From Cytospora piceicola (taxonomy: Eukaryota; Ascomycota; Sordariomycetes; Diaporthales; Cytosporaceae): a stretch of DNA of 64,000 nucleotides. The notes under the pieces are model-generated. The model was given only the letters and a program-made list of their open reading frames with translations, ran no database searches and was not told where the DNA came from. Positions 12,684 to 24,242 of the stretch are shown here, piece after piece; position 1 is the stretch's first letter, and each line of letters starts with the position of its first letter. The stretch is taken from the NCBI GenBank assembly GCA_023375675.1, contig JALQBC010000081.1, positions 1-64,000 on the forward strand, given 5' to 3'. Position numbers and translations under genes: made by a program.

Positions 12684-15645
12684 GCAACGATGCCTACAGA
12701 TTCAGCCTGCCAGGAACAAGAGATAGCACCCATGGCGAACCCACCATTGTTGTGAAGAACTTTGGACCACACGAGTGTTCTTGACGGCGATTACTGTGTA
12801 CTCAACAACGCACGCTGGCCACGCTGAGACTAAGTAACACCTGCAGGAACCGCCGGTCACCAGAATCAAGTTTTTCTTCCGTTCGCCTTGCGCTTCCAGT
12901 ATTTCTACAGCTCTCTCTTGTCGCTGTCTCGGTTCAACCATAATCACGACCAACGTCCACTCTATCACATCATCGGCGTCCTCCTTCGACAACTCAGCAG
13001 TCTCCAATATCCATCCACCTAGCCAATCATCCCTCCATCAGCCCAAAACCTTCCTACGTTACACATTGTCGACTACCAGCCATCCTTGCCCAAGCACTTC
13101 CAGGCCATAAGTGCTTCTCCTCTTGCAATTCCAACATTTTTCTTCCTATCACTAACCGACGGGACACGTCTCTGCTCTATGCTCACTCGTGCCAGCTATG
13201 GGCCATCAACTTGATTCTTCGTCAACTCACCCTAGTTTCCATACCGTTTGCTGTTGTGGGAATTGCTGACGTCGCTCCTCTATATGCTCTGAATTACACG
13301 CTGTCTGTGACCATCCCCACCCCCAAAGTTGCTCATTGCTTTGCTCATCTAGGTTTCCAAGTCTAGGTCTCTCCCATTCTTGTCCGTCGTGAACGAGGCC
13401 AAGTAATCATACATACCTCGATGATACCTGTACCTCCCTCGCAATATATGCTCTACCTCGAACTTGAGCCCTTAGACCCTGGACTTTCGCCATTCAAAAG
13501 AAAGCCCTGGACTCAGCAAGTCACAGTCAATTTACACAACCGAGCCCTCTCCGACACCACTTTGCATTGCAATCACTTCGTCTCCCTTAATCTTTGCTCT
13601 CATCCAACTCCTCCATGTCCACCATTTCGCTTGAGATGGCGTGGCTTCTCCGCTTCACCACGCGGCCGGTACTGAAGCCGAAGGAGGAAGACTTGACGAT
13701 GGGAAACTCTTCTCTCCTCTGCGCCGCGACAGCGTCGTTCATCTCGGAGCGCTCAGCCATATCCTTTCCGCCGCCGGCCGGCCCGTCTCAGGACTGGCTG
13801 CCGCTATTAGTAACTTCAGGTCGCCCGCCGGCTATATATCTGGAGCTAGCGGATCCGGTTCCTCTCTTTTGATTTACATATTCCTCTCCATTCTTGGTTC
13901 CTTCGCCCCTTCACGCTGATAACCTCGTCATTTTGATTTTTTCCCTGCTGCAGCTTCAATTCATGACCCACACACCTTCCTTGATCTAACCGAGCGACCC
14001 AAAGTTGCAGCCCTCGAATGAGGAGTCCTCGCACTTCTATACGCGACGAGTAGATTGGCTCGCATGTGTGGCCGTTCACATAAAACTCAACCGTTTCGAA
14101 GCACATTGAAGAAGAGCCATACGGAACCGTCCCTCTTATCAGTAGCAATGGCAGAGTGGCAGAGCGTCAGCAGCAGAGTGTGTATTCAGAGTGTGTATTG
14201 AATACCCTAGCGAAAGTGAGCTGGGTTGTTCTTTTTCTTTTCTTCTTTCCCACTGTTCTCTCCCTTCCAACTATCATCGACACCTTGACCGGGATCGCAC
14301 GATCTGGACGCTGTCTGTGTGATGGAAGAGATGTCCTAGGGCCTGATCGCCTCGCCCTACATAGCTTCGTTGTGATATAACATCATCCCCTTTTTACATT
14401 CGTACGTGAGCAACCCCTTTGTTAAAGACCTCAGATTAGGGGGGGGAGGGGGACGATACGGTGCCCACTTTGTGAGGATTACTTGTTGAGATAACTCGTG
14501 ATATTCCATCTAAGTTTATCCTCACTCGTCGACGCCTTTGCCCCCGAGGACCCCAAGTAGGTCGATGAACGTGGTGCCGCGTCCTAGTATCTAAAATTAT
14601 TTACTATTGAGCCCACATGGCTTCTTCGTCTTGAGGCTAGGCGAGCACTAGTTTAAGCACATGTATGTACGCATACGATGTCTCGAGAGCAGTTTGAGAT
14701 TCACGATAGTGGACACGGTTGAGAAAAAGGGGACCTACACGTAGTAGTTAGGCTTTGCCTTTGAATGGGAATGCTAAGCTGATGTCGAGGCCGAAAGGGG
14801 AGTCGGCCACGAAAGATGCCCGTGTACACGCAGAGAATTGCGCCCAGGATAGTGACGATGGGGATGTATGCGGTTTAAGAGCTGGCTATGTGCGCCAAGG
14901 AGTTCACCATCGTGAATTGAGCAATTTTGTAGAGACGACCAACAAGACTAGAGACCCAACAGCAATTTGGTGTGATCAGAACCTTGGAAGGGTGATCACA
15001 GCTGCGGACCCAATCAGCGCACAGCATACAAAAGGGGAAGTGCGGAAGGGACATAGGCAAGCCTGGAGGGTTGTGGTAGTAATAAAAGCATGACGCAGGA
15101 GGTTGAGGTCAAGGTCAAGCATGGGGAAGTTCCAGTCCCACGCGTATATCTGTGTCCAAATGAATGCTTCCGATTCGAAATCAGAACTCAGTGCTAACAT
15201 TTGTGATTGTCGTTTCGCTTTCTGCTGCCGCGTAGGTCTACGTGAGTAGGCACATGTGGCCATGTGAGGATGGGCGGTCCTAAGTATGGATGAGTACGGA
15301 TACGAATAGCGAGTTATGAAACATTTGAATCATATAATAAGCTGAGGTGACAGACAGAATGGGTTTCAGAAGTTGAGAGGTCATAACCACAATGCAAATC
15401 AAGGGTTTCAACTTTCTGGTTCGGTGGAATATAATGAATGATCATACAGCACATGAGATATATTGCAAGTCTCAAGATCCTTGGACGATTAATAAGATGA
15501 GATATGATGCGCTGTCACTGGAAATCAATGTTTCCGAAAATGGTTATTTATAGTGAGTGAGTGAGTGAGTGAGTGAGTGCATCGCCCTGACAACACAACC
15601 AGTCGAGGGCACTTTTGACTTTATAGGTTTTTTTCACTTACTAAC

Positions 15646-15690
15646 TTGGTGCCTACCTAGGTACCTAGGTAGGTAGACCGACCTAGGCAA
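15646..15690. repeat. TACCTAGGTA palindromic repeat cluster 1
   Basis: Overlapping copies of the palindrome TACCTAGGTA run together here (GCCTACCTAGGTACCTAGG and onwards). Such motifs are common short dispersed repeats in some Sordariomycete genomes; that is general knowledge rather than something shown here. Confidence 0.75.
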
Positions 15691-16339
15691 ACCGTATACA
15701 TGCAAAGAGCGTGTGTATTGTGTTTATCGTGCGTTGCGGTAGGATGGAGTGGAAGGTGCTCCCCGGTTGTTCACGCACGTGTATTGTCCTAGCAACCTGA
15801 TATAAAAGCCCTGGAGGCTTCAGTCAATAGCAGTGACTGATGTCTATAGTAGATACCTCGGTACAATGTGGCTGTCTGTTTTTTTAGTTTGTTTACTTGC
15901 TTGTTTGCTCGCTCTTGCCTTGACAAGACAAGATGGTGGTTCTTGATGTATGCGGTTACCATGCTGGATCGTATCACGACTGTGCTAGACAAATGACGGC
16001 GGTGATAGCGAGCAATGGGAGATGTATATATGTATGTAATTATATAGGAACGGTAACTTACAACACCGGTCGGTCTCTCTTGCACAAGTGCTTTGACCGT
16101 TAATATACGGAGTCTATATGCATGTCATGACGAAAATGTACCTTGCCGCGCCATGTTGTTCAAGCGAAGAACTCTTCTCTCCCTATCATCTACTTACCTA
16201 CATAAGAAGGTTGTGAATCAATTGCATCCGAATCACCTGGGTAGTCACCAAATATTCAAGGCCGCCAGCGAAGCCCCTCCTCCGTCTTGCATGTTTGCTA
16301 AATCTTGGTCGGATATACCTATGTCAACTGTAGATTACA

Positions 16340-16515
16340 TACTTAGGTATCTACTTAGGTACCTGGGTGACCTATAGACATCCATGTATCTATCTATGTA
16401 TATACATGTATATGTACCTAGGTCAACTGGTAGGTACCGATAGGTACCTACTTAGTTACCACTTAGTTACCACTAAGTTACCTCCTTACTTACTTGAGTA
16501 CCTAGGTAGGTACAA
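16340..16515. repeat. TACCTAGGTA palindromic repeat cluster 2
   Basis: About 175 bases consist largely of variants of ACCTAGGT, ACTTAGGTA, GGTAGGTACC and GTTACCACTTAGTTACC, ending in GAGTACCTAGGTAGGTAC. It lies some 400 bases before the first gene of the gene-rich part. Function is unknown; cruciform formation is possible because the unit is a palindrome. Confidence 0.75.
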
Positions 16516-16895
16516 CCCACCCGTGGACTTACCAATGCATCTCTCTCTCTTTCTATTCCTCTCTATCATGCTCGATCACCTCCTTCTTCCTCCTTCACTC
16601 CTTCACAGCCTGACTCACTCTACCTACTCACTCATACAACTTCCAACCCATCGACTAGCCAAGCACACAAGAAAGCGCGACGAGACGAGACGAGATACAT
16701 CCTCGATTGAAGGGGTATGAAGAGAAGAAAACCTCACTCATCTCTTGTTGGGAAGCAATAAATTCTAACAACCATTCTGCCCTTACATCTGCCACTACGT
16801 CTGTTTCTGCTTCTGCTTCTGCACCGCCTGGCTCGCTGTCGCCAATATCACCATCACCACCTCGGGGCCTACATGACAAGCACCTTCCTCCTGCG

Positions 16896-18236
16896 ATGTC
16901 GCCTGCTACTGGACCACTTGGACCACCTGAGCTCCCATCATCTCGGCAACATACTCTAGCTTTGCCTCCACTGGAAGTACTCTACGAAACTGCTTGTCTA
17001 TGGTCTGCGACGGCCTTCAGCATCCAAACCGATAATGACGATTGCGACAACGACACCCCCAATGATCGCCACAGCCACAGCTACAACTATAGCCACGGCC
17101 ACAACCACAGTGACCACTTGCACGCAGTAGATCTAAGAGTCATGGCTGCTCTTGTACGCCGGCTTGCAGTTGTGTTTGCCACGGCCAGGCCGGTAGACGT
17201 CTACATTGTTACTGTGGACGGCGGGTGCACGAGGATCTTTGAAGGATCCAGAGCCAATCATATCAGCCAGAACACAACCAAGGTCCTGTTGTTCCTCGCT
17301 CAGGACTGCACCAGACCCAGACATGGGAATGGGATCTGGCGGCTATACCGATGGGTTCGAATCTTGCCACACGAGCCGGGCAGTGGCAGCAGCAGCAGCT
17401 CGGACGCAATAGTGCTGGACGAGTTCGACCCGGTCCGCGGCCTGAACCTCCCGACAGCCACCGGGTTCGCAGTTGGTAAGGCAGTTGAGGCCATCACCAA
17501 CTCTCCCGGACTCAGGCCTGATGCAGGTGCTGCCGACAGCAATATCCCCAAGGGTGAGAGCAAGAGTGAAAGGGAAAGTGAGCGTCGTCCGTTGTGCGTT
17601 TCCAGCCGCCCATGCCCGTGCCCACAGACGACTCGGCCGTACGACTCAGCCCTCTACTGTCTCTACCTCGTCAGGCACATCTACACCTACACACCACGGG
17701 ACTACAACCAGCTGGACACAGTACCAGAACATCCGAGACTCAATGCCGGCCTCGCCTACTGCTTACTAGCAGACGAGCTTCTTACCAACAGCCGGCTGCC
17801 TTATCTCGACTTCGCACCGCTTGGTATATCACCACCACCTCCAACAACAACAATGGCCTCAACAAAAACCACTCCGGATCCCGTGACTAGCTTCGCGTGG
17901 GGAATGCGAAAGCTGCACCAGCGTCATCGACAAGTGCTGGGCTATGCACTCCGGATGGACTGGGAGATACGGCGGGCAGCCCAAACACCAGGAATGGCAG
18001 ACCAAGGCCAAGAAGGAAGAAGAGGAGGAGGCGCCCTCAGCAGAGTCCAGGGACAGGATATGCAGCAGCAGCCGCAGCAGCTACGCCACGGAGGCGAGGA
18101 AACGCAATACGCGGAACAAGAAGAAGGGAGGAGTTTGGTCCAGGCTGCGTATTCCGAGGCAGTGGCCCTCTTGGTGTTGTTCCGCTGGGCGTCAACGACC
18201 AAGTTCTGCACGGTAGTAGTAGACGCTACAGGGTGA
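16896..18236 (+). CDS. Uncharacterised His- and Ser-rich protein
   Basis: I do not recognise this family. The frame is open from 16707, but the first in-frame ATG is at 16896, giving 446 residues; an upstream exon is possible. The N-terminal part is Pro/Ser-rich, followed by a His/Asn/Asp-rich segment (about residues 50-80). The most ordered-looking part follows, with VYIVTVDGG, CTRIFEGSRAN, KVLLFLAQDCTRPRHGNG and WRLYRWVR, alternating hydrophobic strands that suggest a small alpha/beta domain. A Ser/Lys/Arg-rich linker leads to a second helical part with CLYLVRHIY and FAWGMRKLHQRHRQVLGYAL, then a Gln-rich tail. No signal peptide or membrane segment is visible. It stands alone on + with CT-rich sequence upstream. 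I am confident that it is coding from its length and the clean frame, but have no function to offer. Confidence 0.7.
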   Translation: MSPATGPLGPPELPSSRQHTLALPPLEVLYETACLWSATAFSIQTDNDDCDNDTPNDRHSHSYNYSHGHNHSDHLHAVDLRVMAALVRRLAVVFATARPVDVYIVTVDGGCTRIFEGSRANHISQNTTKVLLFLAQDCTRPRHGNGIWRLYRWVRILPHEPGSGSSSSSDAIVLDEFDPVRGLNLPTATGFAVGKAVEAITNSPGLRPDAGAADSNIPKGESKSERESERRPLCVSSRPCPCPQTTRPYDSALYCLYLVRHIYTYTPRDYNQLDTVPEHPRLNAGLAYCLLADELLTNSRLPYLDFAPLGISPPPPTTTMASTKTTPDPVTSFAWGMRKLHQRHRQVLGYALRMDWEIRRAAQTPGMADQGQEGRRGGGALSRVQGQDMQQQPQQLRHGGEETQYAEQEEGRSLVQAAYSEAVALLVLFRWASTTKFCTVVVDATG

Positions 18237-19000
18237 TAGTGGCAAGATTCCTGTATGTTCCTCTGTGTTTTATGTTTCGGCGACCATATCTCCTTCCTAT
18301 TCTCAGTAGTTCAAGGCAAGGCGGATAGAACTCGAAGCTTAGTCATTCCCTGCTAGACCTGGAATATGGTGCTGGCATCTGGTGGCCAGCATCTGGTGTC
18401 AGCCGCCATCAGGAAGGAAAGGGAATTTTGCAGATGTCAGTAGGTCGTGAAGGAGGAGGAGGAGGAAAAGAACAAAACAACACAGGAAAGGATAGCCTAG
18501 AGAGATAGATGTTTATTGGAAGGTGTTGTATGTATGTCGTTCTGCACCGTCATCTTCCTTCCCAAGGCTTTCTTCCAGTCAGGCGCTACTATGTTGACAG
18601 GAATAAACAAACGTTCTGGGTAGCCACGTCTGTCTTTGCCTGTCCTGCCTCCCTCCTCCTCTTAGTGCGGCAGTAGTGTATAGTACAGTAGCAGCACCCA
18701 GTGAAGCTTTTAACGCATACGTGGGATATGTACTCTAGTCTGAGTCTCTGGGAGGTTACGGCAGTGGCAGTGGGGATATACAAACCCTGTTTCTGGTTCG
18801 GTCCGCATATTAAGTCCGTCTATCTATCTGGGCAGACCTTGAGAAACAGGCCACACGAAGATATATTCGGCCTTTTCTTCCGTGCTTGAGTCTCTCTCTC
18901 TCACACACACACTCACACATACACTCACACATACACTCACACTCACATTCAACTCACATTCACATTCACATACACACACATATACACACACAATCTCTCT

Positions 19001-19031
<31 letters not shown>

Positions 19032-19042
19032 ACTCACTCACG
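18237..19042. other. Intergenic stretch with CA/CT-rich leader
   Basis: No gene is seen between 18237 and 19042. The last 150 bases before the next ATG (18890-19040) are a CA/CT repeat made of CTCACA, CACATTCA and then CACCCT units. They probably form the 5' leader of the next gene. Frames read through this repeat are artefacts of the repeat. Confidence 0.6.
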
Positions 19043-20656
19043 ATGTCTGCCCTCGGTGGCGAACAGGTTCCGGTGGTGGTGACTAGAGATAAGGAGGTCC
19101 TGGACCTCATCGGCGAGCTGCGGTAGGTATAAAATCATTCAAACTCCTCCTGCTTGAACCCTCAAAAAGCGTACAGGACTGACCAAGATTCATGCTTCCC
19201 TTACTATAGGCGATATACTACGGCATTCGTCCCAGGTCCGGGGGCCCGCGGAGTGGCAGATGTTTGGCGGAATCTCCGCCAGCGGCATTGGATGGTCTCC
19301 CGGGCTATCCACCAAGCCCGGAGGGTTGTCGGCTCCGGCGCCGAGGCCGAGCAGCAGCAGCAGCAGCAGCAGCCAGATGTGCGGGACTGGCCCGCCTTTA
19401 TCATGAACGAGCTTGCGGCCAACCCACTCGACACCCACCTCATGTAAGCATACAACTATATACCCTTATTTATATAAAAGTATATATATGTATATATATT
19501 CTATCCCCTTACTATACATATCCTTGTACCTGGTGGCTGTATAAATTATATGTATTTAATACGCCGGTACGAGTTGTCTGTCAATCAATTATTTACGTTT
19601 GCAACAACAGGGCCGTATACGGCAACGACGTGCGTCGCCTCTCCTCCTCCTCCTCCTCATCCTCCTCAAACCTCGCCAGCTGCTTCCGCCGAGCCGCCCA
19701 TCTCTTGGGCATGCAGCCCACGTATGTCCTCCTGCACCTCGGTGCACAGGTCTGCGGCTCCCCCGCCGCCCTCAAGGCCATCACTTCCCTCCTGGCTCCC
19801 CGGAAGGGCCAGCCGGTCGAGAAGGCCCGGCTTCTGCGGGCTCTGGAAGAGCAGATGTGGGGCCGCCATGACGCCGCCGAGCTGGGAGATGCTGCCCCGG
19901 AGTTGACGATCCGGGATGTTTCTGTGGTCAAGAAGAGTAAGCCGACCATGCCTGTCTGCGCGATGCTTCTTTCGAAAGTACCCCATGGTACCGCGAGCCC
20001 GGTAATTATGACAACAATGTACTTACCCTCTTTTTTCATTTATGTAGACCTCGGAGGAGACGATGGCGTTGCCGCCGAGAGCAGAGAGAGCACCCCGTCG
20101 GCCTCTTCCTCTGCCCCTGCCTCTGCTTCTGGCCACCGAGGCACCCGCGGCAGGAAGCGCCCTCGTGGCGATGGTGATGATGAAGACGAAGCGTAAGTCC
20201 ATACCTATCTTATATATATACAATCATGACATGTTATATGAACCAGGGTCAAATCGTTATAACATGTCGGTCGGCTTCTAAAGACACGGCGTGCTGATTA
20301 TACATATATTGTTCCTATATAGAGAGTTTGGCCGCCGTGCCCCCTTCGTCGAGCCGGGAAGGCTCTCATGGAACCTGTCTGGCCTGCTTGCGGGCTCAGA
20401 AGCAGCAGCAGCAGCAGATGATGATGATGATGATGACAACGATGATGGAGAAGCCTTGCGTCGGCAGTACTTCGAGGCTGCGAAGACCATCTTGGCCCTC
20501 CCCTCCCCCAGTCAGTTCAGCCAGCCCAGCAACCCCTCCCTGGTGTTTGCCGCTGGCCTGCGCGCCGCTGCCGAGTGCCTCGTGGCTGGGGAGGCTCTGC
20601 TGGGTAGTGTGGTGGTCGGGGGAGGCGCGGAGGAACAAGAGGAAGGGGATGCATAA
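19043..20656 (+). CDS. Uncharacterised five-exon protein, 372 aa
   Basis: I deduce join(19043..19122, 19210..19443, 19611..19936, 20048..20192, 20323..20656). Donors are GTAGGT, GTAAGC, GTAAGC and GTAAGT; acceptors are TATAG, ACAG, GTAG and ATAG, and all junctions keep one frame to a TAA at 20654. The product starts MSALGGEQV. A Gln run sits near residue 75 and a Ser run near residue 110. The best-preserved region lies in exon 3, a helical segment with FRRAAHLLGMQ, YVLLHLGAQVCG and ALKAITSLLAP. Exon 4 encodes a basic/acidic linker (RGRKRPRGDGDDEDEA, a likely nuclear localisation signal), and exon 5 has an Asp run and a helical end. The third intron is 111 bases, so its retention would not break the frame. 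Family unknown; nuclear location is inferred from the basic cluster only. Confidence 0.75.
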
Positions 20657-22144
20657 TTTCGCGAGCCAAATTCGGAAATCTACATAGACATAATATATAA
20701 CAGACTAGTACATACGATGTCTAGTCTACTATTAAGCCTCGGTAATGCAATACGAGATTTCGGTTACAAGGTTTTGAGCCTCATATGTGGGCTATACATA
20801 ATTAACTCGATGTAAGCCAGTGAGTGGGTGCATGAATGTGACCGTGTATTCCTTTATGTGCTGGAAGTATTCTAGACACTGAGTTTCGAACTAGGGAACC
20901 AGCGTCTAGAAATTGCTACAGGGTCATTCCTATGAATAAGTAGCAGCAAATTCATCAACTCACAATCCTCTCCTTGATCACGGATTGGCGTGCAACCCTG
21001 TAACTGGCAACATCCAAGCGGGGCATGAATATGATATGATCAGTGGTAGGTCTCTGGTTGACGACAGAGATGCAGACATCAGCAGCTGTGGTTATGCTCT
21101 CCGTTCTCTCCAGAGTCGGTCAGCATAATAAGAGGGAAAAGAAAACTAAAAGGAACAAGTATAGAATTGTCTCGACCGACAGTATAAATCATCATGATCA
21201 TTATTATTATTATTAATAATAATATGGTACAATTGTCTACCTCATTCCCTTACGTTCCGCTCATTTTCCGCCTGTACAGCCACGAAAAGGCTGTCATGAT
21301 TGGCTGATGAGCAGAAGCAGACGCAGAAGCAGCAGTATTCACAGCCTTACCAGTAGTAACCGTCTTATATATCTAGGAGCCAGTAACTGTGTTGCCTTGT
21401 GGCCGGAAGAACCATCCTTAGACTACGCCAACGAGCAATAAATAGAAGTCTGTCATGATGGTGGACGTTCCGGACCTGGCGTCGAGCTCATCCGCCTTTG
21501 CACGAAGCACTTTGTTCGCGGCTGTCAGTTAGGCTCAGGTCTGGGAAAAGGTGTAAGTAAGTGGAAAGTATATGAGAAGGGGGTTCGTCATGTCTGAATA
21601 TTTAGTCAGGTAAGTTTTAGGCTGGTTTGTCACGCACCGGTAGCATATTTGTTGAAGACGTTTAATAGTCAAGTTCGAGGGCGTGTTCTCTGGTGTGCGG
21701 CTTTCAATCTTCCAGCTCAGCAGAAGCCGATATCTACAATCTATATTTCAAGAAGCCTTCACGTGCGTTGGGTTCGACGTCGGGTATAAAGTCAGACTCG
21801 AAAAGGTCTATGCTCCTTCACCTTGGTGATAGCTTCGAGACAGGTATCAGCCTCGAGATCCAGGTAGAGTGATCAAGCACAAGTGCATAAGATTGGTATT
21901 TACTGTAAACTACGGCTCGTACATTCATGATTTGCCCGCTTAAAAACCTGATAAGCGAAAAAAGGAAAACAAAATCCGTGAACCGAAGCAAAACCCGTGG
22001 AACAAAACCCGTGGAACAAAACCCGTGGAACAAAACCCGTGTAACAAAACCCGTGGAACAAAACCCGTGGGGTGAAATGAAATCCGTGGAGCGGAGAAAC
22101 CCGTGGACAGAGACTCCTTAGGAGACCCGATGGTAGTTAATGTA
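20657..22144. other. Intergenic stretch
   Basis: About 1.5 kb without a supportable gene. It contains a short ATT/AAT repeat near 21203-21225 and the 14-bp minisatellite at 21975-22105. No RNA gene could be recognised. Confidence 0.6.
21975..22105. repeat. 14-bp minisatellite, unit CCCGTGGAACAAAA
   Basis: CCCGTGG (once CCCGTGT) starts at 21994, 22008, 22022, 22036, 22050 and 22064, exactly 14 bases apart, separated by AACAAAA. Degenerate units with ATCCGTG flank both sides (21975 and 22082). It is not a CRISPR array, because unit and spacing are constant and there are no unique spacers. Confidence 0.9.
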
Positions 22145-22447
22145 TTAAGCTAAATTCCTCAGCACCTCTATAAAGTCAACCATAGCGCGATCTTCGTTCA
22201 GCTCATCCCGGATCTGCTCCAGCTCATCCAGCTTGCTCATCATGTCCTGCGCGTCCTCTAATTTCTCGCTCGCTTCCTCCTCGTCCCTCCGGAACGCGTC
22301 CACATCGGCTGCTACCACCTGGACCAGCCTCATATGCCGGTCTAACGCGATGCTGAGCTCGGCTGTGGTCATTCCGGCCATCCTCCCTCTTCGAGACTCT
22401 CTAGGCCTGCAGCTCGATATTGATGGAGGGCCAGCGTTCCTGTACAT
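22145..22447 (-). CDS. Short coiled-coil protein or C-terminal fragment
   Basis: This 100-residue frame starts at an ATG (MYRNAGPP) and ends in VLRNLA. After a basic stretch (RPRESRRGRMAG), residues 27-100 form a clear heptad-type coiled coil rich in Glu, Asp and Leu (MSKLDELEQIRDELNEDRA). It lies on the same strand and downstream of the ruined Ulp1-like gene at 23009-23945. The other Ulp1-like gene of the window also ends in a coiled coil, so this may be the detached C-terminal end of the same broken gene (inference). It could instead be a separate small gene with an unseen upstream exon. Confidence 0.45.
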   Translation of the reverse strand: MYRNAGPPSISSCRPRESRRGRMAGMTTAELSIALDRHMRLVQVVAADVDAFRRDEEEASEKLEDAQDMMSKLDELEQIRDELNEDRAMVDFIEVLRNLA

Positions 22448-23008
22448 CCTGCACGGCTGCGAGGTATACCGTGGTTTAGTCTCGGGTCCTCTTCATAACG
22501 GCCCTCGTACCATGTAGATCCTGTCTTCAACCCTCATTGTCGCCTGAGGGTGACGAGGGTGCAAGTCACGGAAGCCACGATGCCGATGATATAGATGCAT
22601 GTGGCTGTTTGGTGGAGACATGCCTGTGCCAGAGTTCTTCTTTTAGGATGAGTTGTTGTTCCTGCAGCCTGGCATAGTGATCATGAATTCCACTCTGGCG
22701 ATTGGAACGTCCGTGCCGAGAAGCCTACTGATGAGAGGGGCAGGAGTGATCCCACTAGCAATGTGCTGCTGATGGTAATGGTGATGCTGCTGTGGTATCT
22801 TGCCCTCTTGTTTCTCAGTGGTCTTGTTCCTACTGTCCGCTATCATTGACCAGCCTTGTTGTTCGACCGGCAGGTGTACCTGCTCGTGCTGCTATGTGAG
22901 TAGTGAGGGTAATGGCCGATCCAGAGATGGGCCGCGGCCTGCGTCTGGATTAGATCCCGCGAAGAAGGCAAACATTGCCTCTTGCCCCCTTTCATCTCCG
23001 CCCTCCCG
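22448..23008. other. No recognisable gene
   Basis: This spacer of about 560 bases lies between the coiled-coil frame and the protease relic, both on the minus strand. Only short frames without recognisable motifs are present. If the two neighbours were once one gene, this spacer would hold decayed linker sequence and introns. Confidence 0.4.
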
Positions 23009-23945
23009 TCATGAACAGGCGCCTCTCTCTGCAACTGCACCTGCGGTTGTTGTAGCTATGGTTGTGATGAGCTTTCGGAATTGTTTGCGTAGCGTAGCCG
23101 GTTCGACTAATGATATTTTGTCGTCCGAGTTAACAAGATGCGCGGCAAATGAGACGATATAGAGGCCGCAGTTGATGGGTCCCTCTGCTGGGGACAAGTA
23201 TGTTGCAAATGAAAGACTTAGTAAAGGGCTAGCAGGGATTTAGATGGGCAAGGGGCTTAGATCTGATAGGTAGAGAGAATTACATATAGCAGACAAATAG
23301 TAGGCGGATGGCAGATAGATAAATGACTGACTGATTGACTAACCTGGTGTTGAGGGAACTGGAGGAGAACCGTTCCAACAAAGGTAACTTGCAAGATGGT
23401 TATTATCAATCCAGCGCTGCATTCAGCCTTTGACCCATTTGAAGTGACCGTCAGCGCGCAGGCTGTCGAGGTGCATCATGGTGCCTGTCTCTTGGTCTAT
23501 GTGCCCTAGAGTCCAGTGCAGGTTGTTGTTGAGGAAGGAGATGAAGTGGCGATGAGCAAGACGATCGGGGTGGCGTAGTGTCCTGTCTAGCAGTGATAAA
23601 GTGGTAGCCAGGATCGAACACATAACAACCGCCCTGGAGACAGCTGGTTCAGTCGACGGCCTTTTCTTGTAATCTCTCCAGCAGAAAACCCTGGGAATGG
23701 AGGCAGACGACGATGTCACTACTCTCGAGCATTCTGTCCCGGCTGATTCGGTTAGTAATTCCGCGGACGAGGCTGAGACTTCTGGGTGGCAGGCTGAGGA
23801 CAGTCTCGGTCTCGAGCTTGGGCTCTGGCTCGGGCGAAGTAGCAGCAGTGTCGTCAGCGTTAGCGTCAACATCAGCATCGGCAGCTCGCTTATTCTTCTT
23901 GCCAGGTCGTGAGAGCTGTACGTGCTAGGGTTCTAGGACGGACGG
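23009..23945 (-). pseudogene. Ruined Ulp1/C48-like cysteine protease
   Basis: Reading the minus strand, a segment (about 23440-23580) has FISFLNNNLHWTLG with the catalytic His of C48 peptidases, followed by HLDSLR with the Asp. A later segment (23009-23197) has INCGLYIVSFAAHLV with the catalytic Cys. These are the His, Asp and Cys blocks, in order, of the Ulp1/SENP fold that cleaves SUMO-like modifiers. An intron with donor GTTAGT (about 23344) and acceptor CCCCAG (about 23189) joins the parts in one frame. Lesions visible: a TGA shortly after the Asp block (about 23428), another TGA about 80 codons upstream (about 23651) and a frameshift near 23580 between a CYVFDPGYHF segment and the His block. 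An acidic N-terminal part begins near 23945. A second family member lies at 28263-31330. Confidence 0.65.
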
Positions 23946-24242
23946 AATGTGGGTCATCTCCATTTTTTGCAGTGCCACCACTGCCTCCTCCTCCTCGTCA
24001 TTATATCGATATCATGACTGTCGAACTTTGTCCCCATATCTTGGTCCTCTTGCGTCTCCTCGTTTGCCCCACCTGTCCTGTCTGTCTTGCCCTTGCGTGC
24101 ATTTGATCGGATGTGTTGTGAGTGACTGGCCAGATATCCGGAGTCGGGTGTCCCTATCCAGAATGAAGAGAGTTCGGCCACCCGTGAGCCTAAGAAAGTG
24201 TGACGAAGAGTGCAAAAGCAATTGCCAATGCTCGTGCATTAG

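Larger units (their letters stand above)
7110..14400. other. C/T-rich gene-poor stretch with splice-like signals
   Basis: For about 6-7 kb the + strand is strongly pyrimidine-rich and has no convincing gene; the longest frame (8575-9081) is low-complexity and overlaps shadow frames. Many intron-like signals occur. For example, a donor GTAAGT near 9090 is followed by CCAACTAAC and TTGACAG within 60 bases, CTCTCTGACTTTCAG lies near 8620, GGTTGACTAATCTCTTCAG near 7280, GTAAGT near 11210 and GTAATA...GTTAG at 12331-12374. It could be decayed genes, a long spliced non-coding transcript, or degenerate repeats. Sequence alone does not decide. Confidence 0.5.
14400..16895. other. Intergenic stretch
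   Basis: I see no supportable gene in about 2.5 kb. It holds a (GTGA)n run near 15554-15580, a GGGGGGGAGGGGGG run near 14440 and two clusters of TACCTAGGTA-type repeats, listed separately. A pyrimidine-rich stretch at 16540-16680 may be the promoter and leader of the following gene. Confidence 0.6.

Noticed and set aside
17345..17365. tRNA B-box-like GGTTCGAATC
   Set aside because: It lies inside a long coding frame (RWVRIL) and no A box or cloverleaf could be built around it.
21975..22105. CRISPR-like regular array
   Set aside because: Unit and spacing are constant at 14 bases and there are no unique spacers; the setting is eukaryotic. It is a minisatellite.
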